The notes: generated by a model not told the origin, from the sequence alone. Positions 10,047 through 19,707 are shown, counted from the stretch's first letter. The stretch: DNA of 64,000 nucleotides from Pseudomonas sp. G.S.17 (GCF_038096165.1 NZ_CP151076.1:4647501-4711500); one strand, 5' to 3'. Translations and numbers: made by a program.

Positions 10047-11372
10047 ATGTTTACGCTCAGACCACAGTTCGCGGTTTTGCTACTGGTTGCGGGAGGCCTG
10101 GCGGCCTGCGGCGAATCTTCGACCCTGCAAGTCACCGACGGCACCGGGCCGTCCCCCAAGTTGCCGGAACCGAACAAGACGCTGATCCCGACCGTCAACA
10201 TAGCGCCGGCGGTGGGCTGGGAAAAAGACGCCAAGCCTATCGCCGCCAAAGGCACGCAGGTCGCCGCTTTTGCCGAGCATCTGGACCACCCGCGCTGGCT
10301 GTACGTGCTGCCTAATGGCGACGTGCTGGTAGCGGAAACCAATTCGCCGCCCAAGCCTGACGATAATAAAGGCGTTCGCGGCTGGGTTATGGGCAAGGTC
10401 ATGGGCCGCGCCGGCGCCGGTGTTCCAAGCCCGAATCGCATCACCTTGCTGCGCGACAAGGACCACGACGGCGTTGCCGAAACCCGCACGGTATTCCTGG
10501 AAAACCTCAACTCGCCGTTCGGCATGACGCTGGTGGGCAACAAGCTGTATGTGGCCGACACCGACCGCCTCATCAGCTTCCCGTATCAGGAAGGCCAGAC
10601 CTCGATCAGCGCGCAGCCGACCAAAGTCGTCGATCTGCCCGGCGGCACGCTGAATCACCACTGGACCAAGAACGTTATCGCCAGCAAGGACGGCAGCAAG
10701 CTGTATGTGACGGTCGGCTCCAACAGCAACGTCGCCGAGAACGGCCTGGCCGCCGAAGAAGGTCGCGCGGCGATCTGGGAAGTGGACGCCGCGAGTGGCT
10801 CCCACCGCATCTTTGCGTCGGGCTTGCGCAACCCCAACGGCATGGATTGGGAACCCACCACCGGCAAACTCTGGACGGCGGTCAACGAGCGTGACGAAAT
10901 CGGCAGCGATCTGGTGCCGGATTACATCACCTCAGTGCAGGACGGGGCTTTCTACGGCTGGCCGTTCAGCTACTATGGCCAGCATGTGGACGTGCGCGTG
11001 ACGCCGCAGAATCCGGAATTGGTGGCCAAGGCCATCGCCCCGGACTACGCAGTCGGTCCGCATACCGCGTCACTTGGCCTGGTGTTCGCCGATGGCAAGA
11101 CGTTGCCGGCGCCGTTCAATGAAGGCGTGTTCATCGGCCAGCATGGCTCCTGGAACCGCAAACCGCACAGCGGCTACAAAGTCCTGTTCGTGCCATTCAG
11201 CGGCGGCAAGCCAAGCGGCGCGCCGATTGACCTGCTGACCGGCTTCCTGAATGCCGACGAAAAAGCCCAGGGTCGCCCGGTCGGCGTGGTCAATGATCAT
11301 CAGGGTGGTTTGCTGGTGGCGGATGACGTGGGGAACAAGATCTGGCGGGTGACTGCGGCGACGGCGCAATAA
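10047..11372 (+). CDS. Sorbosone dehydrogenase family protein (predicted lipoprotein)
   Basis: The start is ATG 10047; the frame is open much further upstream, through the riboswitch, and that part is rejected. The 441-residue protein has a lipoprotein signal with LAAC lipobox and the lipidated cysteine at 21. The rest matches the PQQ-dependent sugar dehydrogenase / L-sorbosone dehydrogenase beta-propeller family. Typical segments are [28 protein letters not shown], a [18 protein letters not shown] loop, and [13 protein letters not shown]. The family oxidises sugars or aldehydes in the periplasm with PQQ, but the substrate here is unknown. It is transcribed divergently from the cob cluster and seems monocistronic. 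Confidence 0.85.
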   Translation: MFTLRPQFAVLLLVAGGLAACGESSTLQVTDGTGPSPKLPEPNKTLIPTVNIAPAVGWEKDAKPIAAKGTQVAAFAEHLDHPRWLYVLPNGDVLVAETNSPPKPDDNKGVRGWVMGKVMGRAGAGVPSPNRITLLRDKDHDGVAETRTVFLENLNSPFGMTLVGNKLYVADTDRLISFPYQEGQTSISAQPTKVVDLPGGTLNHHWTKNVIASKDGSKLYVTVGSNSNVAENGLAAEEGRAAIWEVDAASGSHRIFASGLRNPNGMDWEPTTGKLWTAVNERDEIGSDLVPDYITSVQDGAFYGWPFSYYGQHVDVRVTPQNPELVAKAIAPDYAVGPHTASLGLVFADGKTLPAPFNEGVFIGQHGSWNRKPHSGYKVLFVPFSGGKPSGAPIDLLTGFLNADEKAQGRPVGVVNDHQGGLLVADDVGNKIWRVTAATAQ

Positions 11373-11390
11373 ATCAATACCTGTGCAGAC

Positions 11391-11488
11391 TGTGTGGGAG
11401 CAAGCTTGCTTGCGAAGGCGATGGAGCAGACGGCGGAACAGCGTCTGAACCGGCCGACCTCTTCGCGAGCAAGCTCGCTCCCACAGGA
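11391..11488. repeat. REP pair
   Basis: The arms GGGAGCAAGCTTGCTTGCGAA and TTCGCGAGCAAGCTCGCTCCC are inverted around about 55 bases. The pair lies between the convergent sorbosone dehydrogenase-like gene and the NlpC/P60 gene. The left arm has diverged (CTTGCTTGCG instead of CTTGCTCGCG). Confidence 0.85.
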
Positions 11489-11508
11489 CAGCCGATAGGC
11501 AATCTTTC

Positions 11509-12048
11509 TTACGGATTACGCGCCAGACTCGACGGCTGAATCACGCGCTTGGCGTTCAGGTAAGCGCGCTGCCAATACGGCTTGTCGAGGCTGTCCAGCT
11601 TGACCGTGCCGCCCGTGGCTGGCGCATGCACGAAACGCCCTTCCCCGACGTAAATCCCCGCATGGCTGACCTGCGAACCACCGCCAGTGGCGAAGAACAC
11701 CAGGTCGCCGGTCTGCAATTGTTCACGGCCCACGTTCGGCGCACGCATGCCGATCATGTCGCGGGTCGAACGAGGCAGCGCAATGCCTGCCGCGTCACGG
11801 TAGACGTAACCGATCAGACCGCTGCAATCAAAACCGGAATCAGGAGTGTTGCCGCCCCAGTGATAAGGCGTGCCGACCAGACCGAGAGCGCGAAACATCA
11901 CGTCTTCGATAGCCGGGGAGAAAACTTCGGGGGGCGCCGCAAGCACCGGGCGCTGAACGATCCGGGGCTGAGGAGGCGGAGGCGCGCTGGCGCACGCGCC
12001 GAGCAAGGCAGCAAGAGTAATGACCGCGAGGCGTATCGTAATCGACAT
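11509..12048 (-). CDS. NlpC/P60 (C40) family peptidase lipoprotein
   Basis: This is a 179-residue predicted lipoprotein with a signal ending LLGAC (lipid cysteine at 19) and a short proline-rich linker. The NlpC/P60 cysteine peptidase domain follows: catalytic cysteine in GFDCSG at 75, histidine in SHAGIY at 129 and a third polar residue in RFVHAP at 141. Such enzymes cut gamma-D-glutamyl-diaminopimelate bonds in peptidoglycan stem peptides at the outer-membrane inner face. It lies 94 bases downstream of a second paralogue of the same architecture, from which a hairpin separates it. Confidence 0.88.
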   Translation of the reverse strand: MSITIRLAVITLAALLGACASAPPPPQPRIVQRPVLAAPPEVFSPAIEDVMFRALGLVGTPYHWGGNTPDSGFDCSGLIGYVYRDAAGIALPRSTRDMIGMRAPNVGREQLQTGDLVFFATGGGSQVSHAGIYVGEGRFVHAPATGGTVKLDSLDKPYWQRAYLNAKRVIQPSSLARNP

Positions 12049-12099
12049 GGATACAACAACCTGAGCTGGATGCGGCTGCTTGCCGAGGGCGCTAAATGA

Positions 12100-12127
12100 G
12101 CAAAACAGGCTTATAGCCTGTTTTTGC
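12100..12127 (-). terminator. Rho-independent terminator (hairpin plus T-run)
   Basis: The inverted repeat AAAACAGGC / GCCTGTTTT around a TTATA loop lies 16 bases after the stop of the upstream NlpC/P60 gene. On the minus strand it ends in TTTTGCT, so it can act as that gene's terminator and keep the two paralogues apart. Confidence 0.65.
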
Positions 12128-12142
12128 GTAACACGGTAGCAA

Positions 12143-12823
12143 TTACTTGTGGCGCTTGAGCGTAGTCGTGGTCATTGCAGTTGTCTGCGGCGCGATATTT
12201 GGCGATTCCATCGCCAGGGCACGCTTGGCCTCGATGAACGTCTTGCTCCAGTACACATCGTCCAGGCTGTCGACGCGAACACCACCACTGCGACGGCTGC
12301 TGGAGTGAATGAACTGATTGTCGCCCAGGTAGATGGCTGCGTGGCTGACGCGACCGCGACCGGCAGTGCTGAAGAACAGCAGATCGCCCGGCTCAAGGTC
12401 GTCGCGTTTAACCAGTGGCGCATCGATATTGATCATGTCGCGAGAGGAACGCGGCAGGCTCATGCCGGCTTTCTCCCGGAAGAGGTAACCGATGAAACCG
12501 CTGCAATCGAAACCGGTGCTGGTTGAGGTGCCGCCGAAACGGTAGCGGGTACCGATCAGGGATTTGCCACGCTCAAGGATGCTGTCAGCCAGGACTGGCA
12601 GCTGATAAGGCTTGTTGTCGGCAAACTGAGCCAGTTCGGCTTCAGTGGCCAGTTCTTCCTGCAACACCGAGCGATCGGAGCGGCTTACGGAGGACTGCGC
12701 AGTGATCTGCGTCTTGTACTGCTGTTGCTGCGTATCTTGTTGAGATACCGGCATGTTGGCCGAGCAACCGAACAGTAGTGATACGAGTGCGAGAGGCACG
12801 AGGGGTGCGAAGCGAGCTAGCAT
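12143..12823 (-). CDS. NlpC/P60 (C40) family peptidase lipoprotein (second paralogue)
   Basis: The 226-residue lipoprotein starts MLARFAPLVPLALVSLLFGC, with the lipid cysteine at 20; a GTG two codons upstream (12829) is an alternative start. A glutamine-rich linker (residues 28-40) and a region up to about 85 precede the C40 domain, which carries GFDCSG (C107), SHAAIY (H161) and FIHSS (H173). All three catalytic positions are kept, so it should be an active peptidoglycan endopeptidase. The linker is about 35 residues longer than in the downstream paralogue, which may place it deeper in the periplasm. Confidence 0.88.
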   Translation of the reverse strand: MLARFAPLVPLALVSLLFGCSANMPVSQQDTQQQQYKTQITAQSSVSRSDRSVLQEELATEAELAQFADNKPYQLPVLADSILERGKSLIGTRYRFGGTSTSTGFDCSGFIGYLFREKAGMSLPRSSRDMINIDAPLVKRDDLEPGDLLFFSTAGRGRVSHAAIYLGDNQFIHSSSRRSGGVRVDSLDDVYWSKTFIEAKRALAMESPNIAPQTTAMTTTTLKRHK

Positions 12824-12897
12824 GGGCACAACCGTGGCTGACTGTTAAGGTGGCGAGACTATGCCAACTATGATCCTCATTTGCAAATTCAATCGAA

Positions 12898-13662
12898 CTA
12901 TATGTGACTTACCAGTTCGCTCATGACATGTACCGCCCGGCACTGCAAAAAAGCGTCCATCTGCGGACTCTGGTCGGTAGGCGTCAAATTAATCTCCGCC
13001 GTAAAACCGCCGCAAACCCTTGTCCTGAACAGGGGTTCATGGATGTAGGGGAAGCTTGCAGTGGTGCCTATGCTCAACACCGCATCAAAGCCTTTTGCCA
13101 TCTCTTGATGCAGGGTTTCCAGCGCCAGCTCCGGCAGCATTTCCTCGAATAAAACGACGGACGGTCGCAGAATGCCACCACAGCGACTGCACAGCGGCGG
13201 CAACGGCCGGTCCAAGTTGGCAGTCCATTGTGGGTCTTGCGCAGCGCATGATTGGCAATAAACAGGTGCCAGCTGACCATGAATCTCGATCAGACGCTCC
13301 GGCGGGCTGCCCGCAGCGCGATGATAACCATCGACATTTTGCGTCAGCACCCAGCACTCGGGCTTCTTGCGTTGCAGCTCGGCGATGGCGTAATGCGCTT
13401 CATTGGGCTGCGCCCCGAGGCAGGCCTTGGCCAGTTGCGCGATGTATTTCCAGCACAGGGCAGGATCACGACGCAGCATCGGCCCGGACAGGGCCATTTC
13501 TATCGGCAGACCGTCGGCAGTCTTGTCGTTGTACAGGCCGCCAACACCACGATAAGTCGGCAAACCGGAATCGGCAGACAGCCCGGCGCCGGTGATGATC
13601 AGAATTCGCCGGGCATGTCGCAACGCTGCTGCAACCTGCGACACCAACGCCTGATCTACCAC
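12898..13662 (-). CDS. SIR2-family NAD-dependent protein deacylase
   Basis: The 254-residue sirtuin has the NAD-binding GAGLSADSG at 25-33, QNVDGYH at 109-114, the catalytic histidine in EIHG at 128 and a zinc ribbon with cysteines 136, 139, 158 and 161. The SIGTTASFPY segment is also typical of the family. It would remove acetyl or other acyl groups from lysines in the cytoplasm. The GTG start lies inside the last codons of hda (7-base overlap), so the two are probably translated together. I do not recall a functional link between Hda and sirtuins. Confidence 0.9.
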   Translation of the reverse strand: MVDQALVSQVAAALRHARRILIITGAGLSADSGLPTYRGVGGLYNDKTADGLPIEMALSGPMLRRDPALCWKYIAQLAKACLGAQPNEAHYAIAELQRKKPECWVLTQNVDGYHRAAGSPPERLIEIHGQLAPVYCQSCAAQDPQWTANLDRPLPPLCSRCGGILRPSVVLFEEMLPELALETLHQEMAKGFDAVLSIGTTASFPYIHEPLFRTRVCGGFTAEINLTPTDQSPQMDAFLQCRAVHVMSELVSHI

Positions 13663-14360
13663 CCCAGCGTCTCTTTGAGAAACGGAATGGTCAGCTTGCG
13701 TTGCGCCTGCAAGGAAGCCTGATCGAGGCGCTCAAGCAGCTCGAACAACGCGCTCATGCTGCGTGTGCCGCGCGTCAGGATGAAATGCCCGACCTCATCG
13801 GTCAGGTGCAGCCCGCGTCGCGAGGCACGCAGTTGCAGGGCGCGCAGTTTGTCTTCGTCCGACAGGCCACGCATCTGGAACACCAGAGCCATGGTCAGGC
13901 GCGATTTTAGATCGGGGAGTTTGACCGGCAGTTCGCGAGGCGATTGCGACGCCGCGATCAACAGACGACGTCCGCTGTCACGCAGCCGGTTGAACAAGTG
14001 AAACAAGGCTTCTTCCCACTCGGGCTTGCCGACCACCGCTTGCAGGTCGTCCAGGCACACCAGTTCGTATTGCGCGAGGTTGTCGAGGAGCTCGACCCCT
14101 TCATCAATGACTTCCGCCAGCGGCAGATAAACCGCCGGCTCGCCCATCTGTTCGAAGCGCAGGCACGCGGCCTGCAACAGATGCGTGCGTCCTACGCCGT
14201 CCTTGCCCCAGAGATAAATCAGGCTTTCGGTCCAGCCTGCGTCGGCTTCGCACAGCCGCTCCACGTAGCCGAGTGCGGCGGCGTTGGCGCCTGGATAGTA
14301 ATTGATGAAGGTGGCGTCATCACGCAGACGCACACCGAGGGGCAGCTGAATCGGTTTCAT
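13656..14360 (-). CDS. hda: DnaA regulatory inactivator Hda
   Basis: Hda binds the sliding clamp and promotes hydrolysis of ATP-DnaA after initiation. The 234-residue protein starts MKPIQLPLGVRLRD. The QLPL at residues 5-8 matches the clamp-binding motif expected near the N terminus. It then shows the AAA+ P-loop GKDGVGRTH (52-60), LVCLDDLQAV as Walker B, and the sensor segment LLIAASQSPREL. In PAO1, hda lies next to purMN with a DUF2066 gene between them, as here. The frame is open 26 residues further upstream, but the clamp motif fixes the start. Confidence 0.93.
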   Translation of the reverse strand: MKPIQLPLGVRLRDDATFINYYPGANAAALGYVERLCEADAGWTESLIYLWGKDGVGRTHLLQAACLRFEQMGEPAVYLPLAEVIDEGVELLDNLAQYELVCLDDLQAVVGKPEWEEALFHLFNRLRDSGRRLLIAASQSPRELPVKLPDLKSRLTMALVFQMRGLSDEDKLRALQLRASRRGLHLTDEVGHFILTRGTRSMSALFELLERLDQASLQAQRKLTIPFLKETLGW

Positions 14361-14523
14361 GCTGGCTGAACAGCTCATGTGAGCCGTTAGGGGCCTCTGT
14401 GTAAAGTGTGCAAAGTTTATACCCGTGACGCTGGGCACACAATGCGCGAGACCATAAGGAAAATCAAAGGTTTGCGTGCTTTGCGAGGTCGCCGAACAAT
14501 TGCCGGGACAAATCCTGCAATAA

Positions 14524-14564
14524 AAAAGGACGTGGGCACTCGTCGTGCGCCACGTCCTTCGCGA
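14524..14564 (-). terminator. Rho-independent terminator of the AI-2E-type permease gene
   Basis: On the minus strand a strong stem GAAGGACGTGG / CCACGTCCTTT with a loop of about 14 bases is followed by a run of Ts. It lies 15 bases downstream of the permease stop at 14579. The 217-base gap upstream of hda that contains it also holds the presumed hda promoter, which I could not pinpoint. Confidence 0.85.
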
Positions 14565-14578
14565 TGCAGCAATTTGCC

Positions 14579-15652
14579 CTACAACTCAGGGTCGCCCATG
14601 CCGCCGTAGATGTCCGAGTCCTTATAGAGGTCATGAACATGGCGCACCAGAACCATGATCACCGCCGCCACCGGCAGCGCGAGGAGGATGCCGGTAAAAC
14701 CGAACAGCTCGCCGCCCGCGAGGATCGCGAAAATCACTGCCACCGGATGCAGGCCGATGCGATCACCCACCAACAGCGGCGTGAGCACCATGCCTTCCAG
14801 CGCCTGACCGACCATGAACACCGCAACGATGCCCATCATTGGATACAGGTCGCCGCCGAACTGGAACAGCCCGGCAATCAATGCCGCGCCGATCCCGATC
14901 ACGAAGCCCATATAAGGCACGATGGCCGCCAGTCCGGCGATCACGCCGATCAACAGGCCCAGTTCCAGGCCAACCAGCATCAGCCCCGCCGCGTAGATCA
15001 CGCCCAGCGCCACCATCACCAGCAACTGGCCACGGATGAATGCGCCCAGCACTTCATGACATTCGCCCGCCAGCTTGACGATCTGGCCTTCGCGGTGACG
15101 CGGCAGCAGGCTGCGCAGCTTGCCCATCATCACGTCCCAGTCGCGCAGCAGGTAAAAGCAAACCACCGGGATCAGCACCAGATTGGTGATCAGGCCAATC
15201 AGCGCCAGACTCGACGCGGTCGCCTTGGACAGGACGATACCGACGATGTCGCCGGTCTGGCCCATGTGCTCGGAGATCGCCGCCTTGACCTTGTCGAACT
15301 TCCAGAAACCATCGGCAAGGCCGAACTTGGCCTGCGCCCACGGCAATGCCGTGTGCTGCAGCCAGTCGAGCATTTGCGGCGCCAGCTCATACAGACGAAA
15401 CAACTGCTTGGCCAGCATCGGCACCAGGATCAGCAGCAACGCCAGCATAATCAAGGTGAACAGGGTAAACACCGCAACCACACTCAAGGTCCGCGACAAT
15501 CCGGCCTTTTCCAGGCGATCCGCCAGCGGGTCGCCCATATACGCCAGCAGCAGCGCTACCAGAAACGGCGTCAGGATCGCGTGCAACAGGTAAACAAACA
15601 GCAACAGCAGGACAATCCCGCCGAGCCAAAACCAGCGCCGTGTATCAGTCAT
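14579..15652 (-). CDS. AI-2E family transporter (PerM-like membrane protein)
   Basis: The 357-residue polytopic membrane protein has the family pattern: two N-terminal helices (IVLLLLFVYLLHAILTPF), an amphipathic soluble stretch with GDPLADRLEK, and a hydrophobic C-terminal half with GVIAGLAAIVPYMGF and VGDRIGLHPVAVI, which are diagnostic of the PerM/YdiK/TqsA family. Members export autoinducer-2 or ions in a few species; here the substrate is not known. The ATG at 15652 has GAGGAAC upstream; a TTG just before it is less likely. It is probably co-transcribed with the DUF2066 gene 51 bases upstream. Confidence 0.9.
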   Translation of the reverse strand: MTDTRRWFWLGGIVLLLLFVYLLHAILTPFLVALLLAYMGDPLADRLEKAGLSRTLSVVAVFTLFTLIMLALLLILVPMLAKQLFRLYELAPQMLDWLQHTALPWAQAKFGLADGFWKFDKVKAAISEHMGQTGDIVGIVLSKATASSLALIGLITNLVLIPVVCFYLLRDWDVMMGKLRSLLPRHREGQIVKLAGECHEVLGAFIRGQLLVMVALGVIYAAGLMLVGLELGLLIGVIAGLAAIVPYMGFVIGIGAALIAGLFQFGGDLYPMMGIVAVFMVGQALEGMVLTPLLVGDRIGLHPVAVIFAILAGGELFGFTGILLALPVAAVIMVLVRHVHDLYKDSDIYGGMGDPEL

Positions 15653-15703
15653 CAAAGTTCCTCAACTTCATAAAATGCAGCAGTGTTTGAAACAGACCGC
15701 CAC

Positions 15704-16771
15704 TTACCAGCGGAAGTGCAATTGTGGTCCTGTCGCCGGAACGATCATCGGCGCGGCGCCCGGTGCAGCGGTCATACCGTCGACTGGCGCGGCAGCTACC
15801 GGTGCTGGTGCAACCTCTGCGGCCGGCACTTCCTGCAACTTGGCCAGGGACAACTGCGAACGCAGTTGATCGGCGTTGGCGCTGACGTCATAGGTGATCC
15901 GATCACCATCGACCGATTTGAGACGCGCGCCAAAAGGCTCAAGCAGACGCATCAACTGTGCGTAACGCTCCAGGTTCATGCCCTGCACCTCCAGCGACAA
16001 ACCGCTGGCAGCGCCGGGCTTGACCACGAAGCGCGGCGCCAGACGCTGGCTAACCGCCAACAGCACGGCATCAGCCAATGCGTCGGAGGTCGCGCCCGTG
16101 GCGGTGCCTTGTTCGCGTTGCTCGCCCAGCCACAAACGCCATTTGCCCTGCCACTGGCCACCTTCTTCCTTGGCGTGCACCGCCAGCAACGCGTCGGCGC
16201 CATAACGTTCGGACGCCTCCTTGAGCGGCGTCGCATCGCTGCCTTCAAGATTTTTTGCGGTGCCGACGCCTTGCTCGCCAAGATCGGCCAGCGGCAGGCG
16301 CAACGGCAAGCCACGATGCTGGGCCGCACGCCGCAGCGGCTCGGCAGCGCTCTGACCGTCGCCGACCAGATTCGAGCCATCGATTGCATCATTCAGCCAC
16401 CAGCCAAGAATGGTCGGCCGATTGCTGCCCCAGATCGGCAGACCGGCCTGGCGCAGCGAACGGTCAGTGCTGGCGGGATCGAAATCCACCAGCAGCGATT
16501 CCGGCGGACCGGCCTCGTAGCCGAACTGGCTGATGATTTGTTGCGGATTCTTGCGCAGCTCGGCCAGCGCCGGGCCTTGCACTGACTTGGTGTCGCCGGT
16601 GAGGCGCAACACCAGCGTATCCAGCGCCGCCTGGGTAGCGCGGGTGCGCTCATCCGGCGTCTGGCCGCTGACGGGCTCGCGCACCTGATAAAGATTGTTG
16701 ACGGTTTCGGCGAAGCTCGGCAGGCAGATGAACGACAGGCAGCCGGCGAAGAATATTTTTGAGAGACCCAT
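15704..16771 (-). CDS. DUF2066 domain-containing exported protein
   Basis: The 355-residue protein has a signal peptide ending SFAET and the DUF2066 pattern: NLYQVREPVSGQTPDERTRA, then ALDTLVLRLTGD, and a low-complexity Ala/Pro-rich C terminus of about 50 residues (repeats of APVAAAPVDG type). No enzyme motif is visible. It is conserved next to purM and hda in Pseudomonas. It diverges from purM across a 346-base intergenic region. The function is unknown. Confidence 0.85.
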   Translation of the reverse strand: MGLSKIFFAGCLSFICLPSFAETVNNLYQVREPVSGQTPDERTRATQAALDTLVLRLTGDTKSVQGPALAELRKNPQQIISQFGYEAGPPESLLVDFDPASTDRSLRQAGLPIWGSNRPTILGWWLNDAIDGSNLVGDGQSAAEPLRRAAQHRGLPLRLPLADLGEQGVGTAKNLEGSDATPLKEASERYGADALLAVHAKEEGGQWQGKWRLWLGEQREQGTATGATSDALADAVLLAVSQRLAPRFVVKPGAASGLSLEVQGMNLERYAQLMRLLEPFGARLKSVDGDRITYDVSANADQLRSQLSLAKLQEVPAAEVAPAPVAAAPVDGMTAAPGAAPMIVPATGPQLHFRW

Positions 16772-17031
16772 GGACAGTTCCCGAACAGAAAAGCGGCAGA
16801 AAAATAACCGTAACTAGATGGCTGGCTTGCCTGAGACCGCAGAGCAAGGCCATTCATTCAAATTCAAGATGCAGGCTACACCTTATAGAGGCCTCGCCAA
16901 ACGAGCCAGAGCGCTCCGGACCCGGTTTATTTTGTATCGATCAAGCCTGCCCGTCGGCCTAAGGATGGCCGCTGCCGCCCAAGCCTGATAAAATCGCGCG
17001 CCTTCGCAGACTGGCGATGGTGGCGGCCCGA

Positions 17032-17061
17032 AAAACTGCATTGCACGCAGGTGCAGTTTTC
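17032..17061 (+). promoter_or_regulatory. Hairpin in the purM leader (function unknown)
   Basis: Within the 346-base gap between the DUF2066 gene and purM, the arms AAAACTGCA and TGCAGTTTT enclose TTGCACGCAGG. It lies 57 bases before the purM ATG with no T-run after it, so it is more likely a leader hairpin or operator than a terminator. I saw nothing else definite in 16772-17117. Confidence 0.4.
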
Positions 17062-17117
17062 CAGTGGCCCCGCCGTTTCCGTCGATCCCACCCGAATCCC
17101 CCCTAAAGGCCTGGATT

Positions 17118-18176
17118 ATGAGCAAGCAACCCTCCCTGAGCTACAAAGACGCCGGTGTAGACATCGACGCCGGCGAAGCATTGGTCGAACGCATCAAGAG
17201 CGTTGCCAAGCGCACCAAGCGCCCGGAAGTCATGGGCGGTCTGGGTGGCTTCGGCGCCCTCTGCGAAATCCCGGCTGGCTACAAGCAGCCTGTGCTGGTT
17301 TCCGGCACCGATGGCGTCGGCACCAAGCTGCGCCTGGCCTTGAACCTGAACAAGCACGACACCATCGGCATCGATCTGGTCGCCATGTGCGTCAACGACC
17401 TGGTGGTGTGCGGCGCCGAGCCATTGTTCTTCCTTGATTACTACGCGACCGGCAAGCTCAACGTCGAAACCGCTACCCAGGTAGTGACCGGCATCGGCGC
17501 TGGCTGTGAACTGGCGGGCTGCTCGCTGGTAGGCGGCGAAACCGCTGAAATGCCTGGCATGTACGAAGGCGAAGACTACGATCTGGCCGGTTTCTGTGTT
17601 GGCGTCGTAGAAAAAGCCGACATCATCGACGGTTCCAAGGTCGCTGCCGGTGATGCCCTGCTCGCCCTGCCGTCTTCCGGTCCGCACTCCAACGGTTACT
17701 CGCTGATCCGCAAGATCATCGAAGTGGCCGGCGCCGACATCGAAAACATCCAGCTCGACGGCAAGCCGCTGACCGAACTGTTGATGGCCCCAACGCGCAT
17801 CTACGTCAAATCCCTGCTGAAACTGATCAAGGACACTGGCGCGGTAAAAGCCATGGCCCACATCACCGGCGGCGGTCTGCTGGACAACATCCCGCGCGTG
17901 CTGCCAAAAGGCGCACAAGCTATCGTTGACGTCGCCAGCTGGCAGCGTCCAGCGGTGTTCGACTGGTTGCAGCAGCAAGGCAACGTGGCCGAAAACGAAA
18001 TGCACCGCGTGCTGAACTGCGGCGTGGGCATGGTCATCTGCGTCGCTCAAGAGCACGTTGAAACCGCGTTGAACGTACTGCGCGAAGCCGGCGAGCAGCC
18101 TTGGGTGATCGGTCAGATCGCAACCGCTGCCGAAGGCGCTGCACAAGTCGAGCTGAAAAACCTCAAGGCGCACTGA
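17118..18176 (+). CDS. purM: Phosphoribosylformylglycinamidine cyclo-ligase (AIR synthetase)
   Basis: PurM closes the imidazole ring in purine biosynthesis, turning FGAM into AIR with ATP. The 352-residue protein begins [19 protein letters not shown], the conserved N terminus with the ATP-binding YKDAGVDI motif. It continues with [41 protein letters not shown] and [11 protein letters not shown], all hallmarks of PurM. An in-frame start 54 bases upstream lacks similarity. Its TGA overlaps the purN ATG by one base (TGATG), so the two purine genes are translationally coupled. Confidence 0.97.
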   Translation: MSKQPSLSYKDAGVDIDAGEALVERIKSVAKRTKRPEVMGGLGGFGALCEIPAGYKQPVLVSGTDGVGTKLRLALNLNKHDTIGIDLVAMCVNDLVVCGAEPLFFLDYYATGKLNVETATQVVTGIGAGCELAGCSLVGGETAEMPGMYEGEDYDLAGFCVGVVEKADIIDGSKVAAGDALLALPSSGPHSNGYSLIRKIIEVAGADIENIQLDGKPLTELLMAPTRIYVKSLLKLIKDTGAVKAMAHITGGGLLDNIPRVLPKGAQAIVDVASWQRPAVFDWLQQQGNVAENEMHRVLNCGVGMVICVAQEHVETALNVLREAGEQPWVIGQIATAAEGAAQVELKNLKAH

Positions 18177-18826
18177 TGCCTGCGACCTGTGATGTGGTGG
18201 TGCTGCTCTCCGGCACCGGCGGCAACCTGCAAGCCATGATCGACAGCTTCAAGGACGGGAATCATCCCGTCCGCATCCGCGCGGTGATCTCCAACCGCGC
18301 CGATGCGTTCGGCCTGCAACGCGCCCGCGATACAGGCATCGAAGCCTGCGTTCTCGACCACAAGGCTTATGACGGTCGCGAGGCCTTCGACGCCGCACTG
18401 ATCGAACTGATCGATACCTTCCAGCCGCAACTCGTGGTGCTGGCCGGTTTCATGCGCATCCTCAGTGCCGGATTCGTCCGGCATTATCAAGGTCGCCTGC
18501 TGAACATCCACCCTTCCCTGCTTCCTCTCTATAAAGGCTTGCACACCCATCAACGGGTGCTGGAGGCTGGCGATGCCGAGCACGGCTGCAGCGTGCACTT
18601 CGTCACTGAGGAACTCGATGGAGGACCGCTGGTCGTACAGGCAGTAATTCCGGTAGAGTCCGACGACTCTGCGGCAAGTCTGGCTCAACGCGTTCATGCC
18701 CAGGAACATCAGATTTATCCGCTGGCCGTCCGCTGGTTTGCCGAAGGCCGCTTGAGCCTTGGCGAAGAAGGTGCATTATTGGACGGTCAGTTACTCGCGG
18801 CTCATGGCCACTTGATACGAACCTAG
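18176..18826 (+). CDS. purN: Phosphoribosylglycinamide formyltransferase
   Basis: The 216-residue GAR transformylase uses 10-formyl-tetrahydrofolate to make formylglycinamide ribonucleotide. The N-terminal VLLSGTGGNLQAMID binds the ribonucleotide phosphate. The catalytic trio N110, H112 and D148 is present in LLNIHPSLLP and EELDGG. The step precedes that of PurL and PurM. It is coupled to purM and lies 8 bases before the DUF3108 gene, so the three probably share a transcript. Confidence 0.97.
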   Translation: MPATCDVVVLLSGTGGNLQAMIDSFKDGNHPVRIRAVISNRADAFGLQRARDTGIEACVLDHKAYDGREAFDAALIELIDTFQPQLVVLAGFMRILSAGFVRHYQGRLLNIHPSLLPLYKGLHTHQRVLEAGDAEHGCSVHFVTEELDGGPLVVQAVIPVESDDSAASLAQRVHAQEHQIYPLAVRWFAEGRLSLGEEGALLDGQLLAAHGHLIRT

Positions 18827-18834
18827 GAGATATT

Positions 18835-19548
18835 ATGCGTCGCGCTTTGCTGTTCGCTTTCGCTTTGCTCGCACTGCCTGCCGCTCACGCCGCAGACCTG
18901 CAACCGTTCTCCGCCAGCTATACCGCCGACTGGAAGCAATTGCCCATGAGCGGCACTGCCGAGCGCAGCCTGGCGGCAGGCCCGAACGGAACCTGGACCT
19001 TGAATTTCAAGGCTTCCATGATGATTGCCAGCCTGACCGAAGTCAGCACGCTGAAGGTCGACAAAGACGTACTGCTGCCACAAACCTACAATTTTGAACG
19101 TGGCGGCCTGGGCAAATCCAAGAAGGTCGACCTGGTGTTCGACTGGTCCACCAAGTTCGTGACCGGCACCGATCGCGGTGATGCGATCAAGCTGCCACTC
19201 AATCGCGGCATTCTCGACAAATCGACTTACCAGCTGGCCCTGCAACATGATGTGGCCGCAGGCAAGAAGAGCATGAGCTATCAGGTCGTTGACGGCGATG
19301 AAGTCGACACTTACGACTTCCGCGTGCTGGGCTCGGAAAAGGTCGCCACCAAAGCGGGCCAGGTCGATGCCATCAAGGTCGAGCGCGTACGCGACCCGAC
19401 ACAAAGCAAGCGCATCACCGTCCTCTGGTTCGCCAAGGATTGGGATTACCTGCTGGTTCGCCTGCAACAGGTCGAAACCGACGGCAAGGAATACAACATC
19501 ATGCTGCAAGACGGCACGGTGAATGGCAAAGCGGTCAAAGGCAGCTGA
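18835..19548 (+). CDS. DUF3108 domain-containing exported protein
   Basis: The 237-residue protein has a signal peptide (LLALPAAHA, cleavage before ADL) and the DUF3108 pattern: LQPFSASYTADWKQLP, a series of beta strands, DFRVLGSEKVATKAGQVDAIKV, and WFAKDWDYLLVRLQQ. It is probably a periplasmic beta-rich protein of unknown function. It has a good ribosome site (TAGGAG) and follows purN by 8 bases, ending at a strong terminator. Confidence 0.87.
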   Translation: MRRALLFAFALLALPAAHAADLQPFSASYTADWKQLPMSGTAERSLAAGPNGTWTLNFKASMMIASLTEVSTLKVDKDVLLPQTYNFERGGLGKSKKVDLVFDWSTKFVTGTDRGDAIKLPLNRGILDKSTYQLALQHDVAAGKKSMSYQVVDGDEVDTYDFRVLGSEKVATKAGQVDAIKVERVRDPTQSKRITVLWFAKDWDYLLVRLQQVETDGKEYNIMLQDGTVNGKAVKGS

Positions 19549-19575
19549 TTCGTCAGCCCTTCAACGCTGCACCAA

Positions 19576-19604
19576 GCCCCGCTTTTTTAGCGGGGTTTTT
19601 TATG
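19576..19604 (+). terminator. Rho-independent terminator after purM-purN-DUF3108
   Basis: The stem AGCCCCGCT / AGCGGGGTT is followed by TTTTTT, 27 bases after the DUF3108 stop. It is a classic intrinsic terminator in the plus direction. Confidence 0.92.
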
Positions 19605-19610
19605 GGCGCC

Positions 19611-19699
19611 GTTGGCGAGGCTTGCCCGCGAAGGCGTCATCTCCGGCGATAAAAGTGTCGAATGAAATACCGATTCGCGGGCAAGCCTCGCTCCAACGG
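19611..19699. repeat. REP pair
   Basis: Inverted arms GGCGAGGCTTGCCCGCGAAG and CGCGGGCAAGCCTCGCTCCA surround about 45 bases. This is the GCTTGCCCGCG variant of the common class, just after the terminator. Confidence 0.85.
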
Positions 19700-19707
19700 A
19701 ATTGATC

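Noticed and set aside
14361..14578. A small gene upstream of hda
   Set aside because: A short plus-strand frame at 14406-14609 runs through the terminator hairpin and has no ribosome site or similarity.
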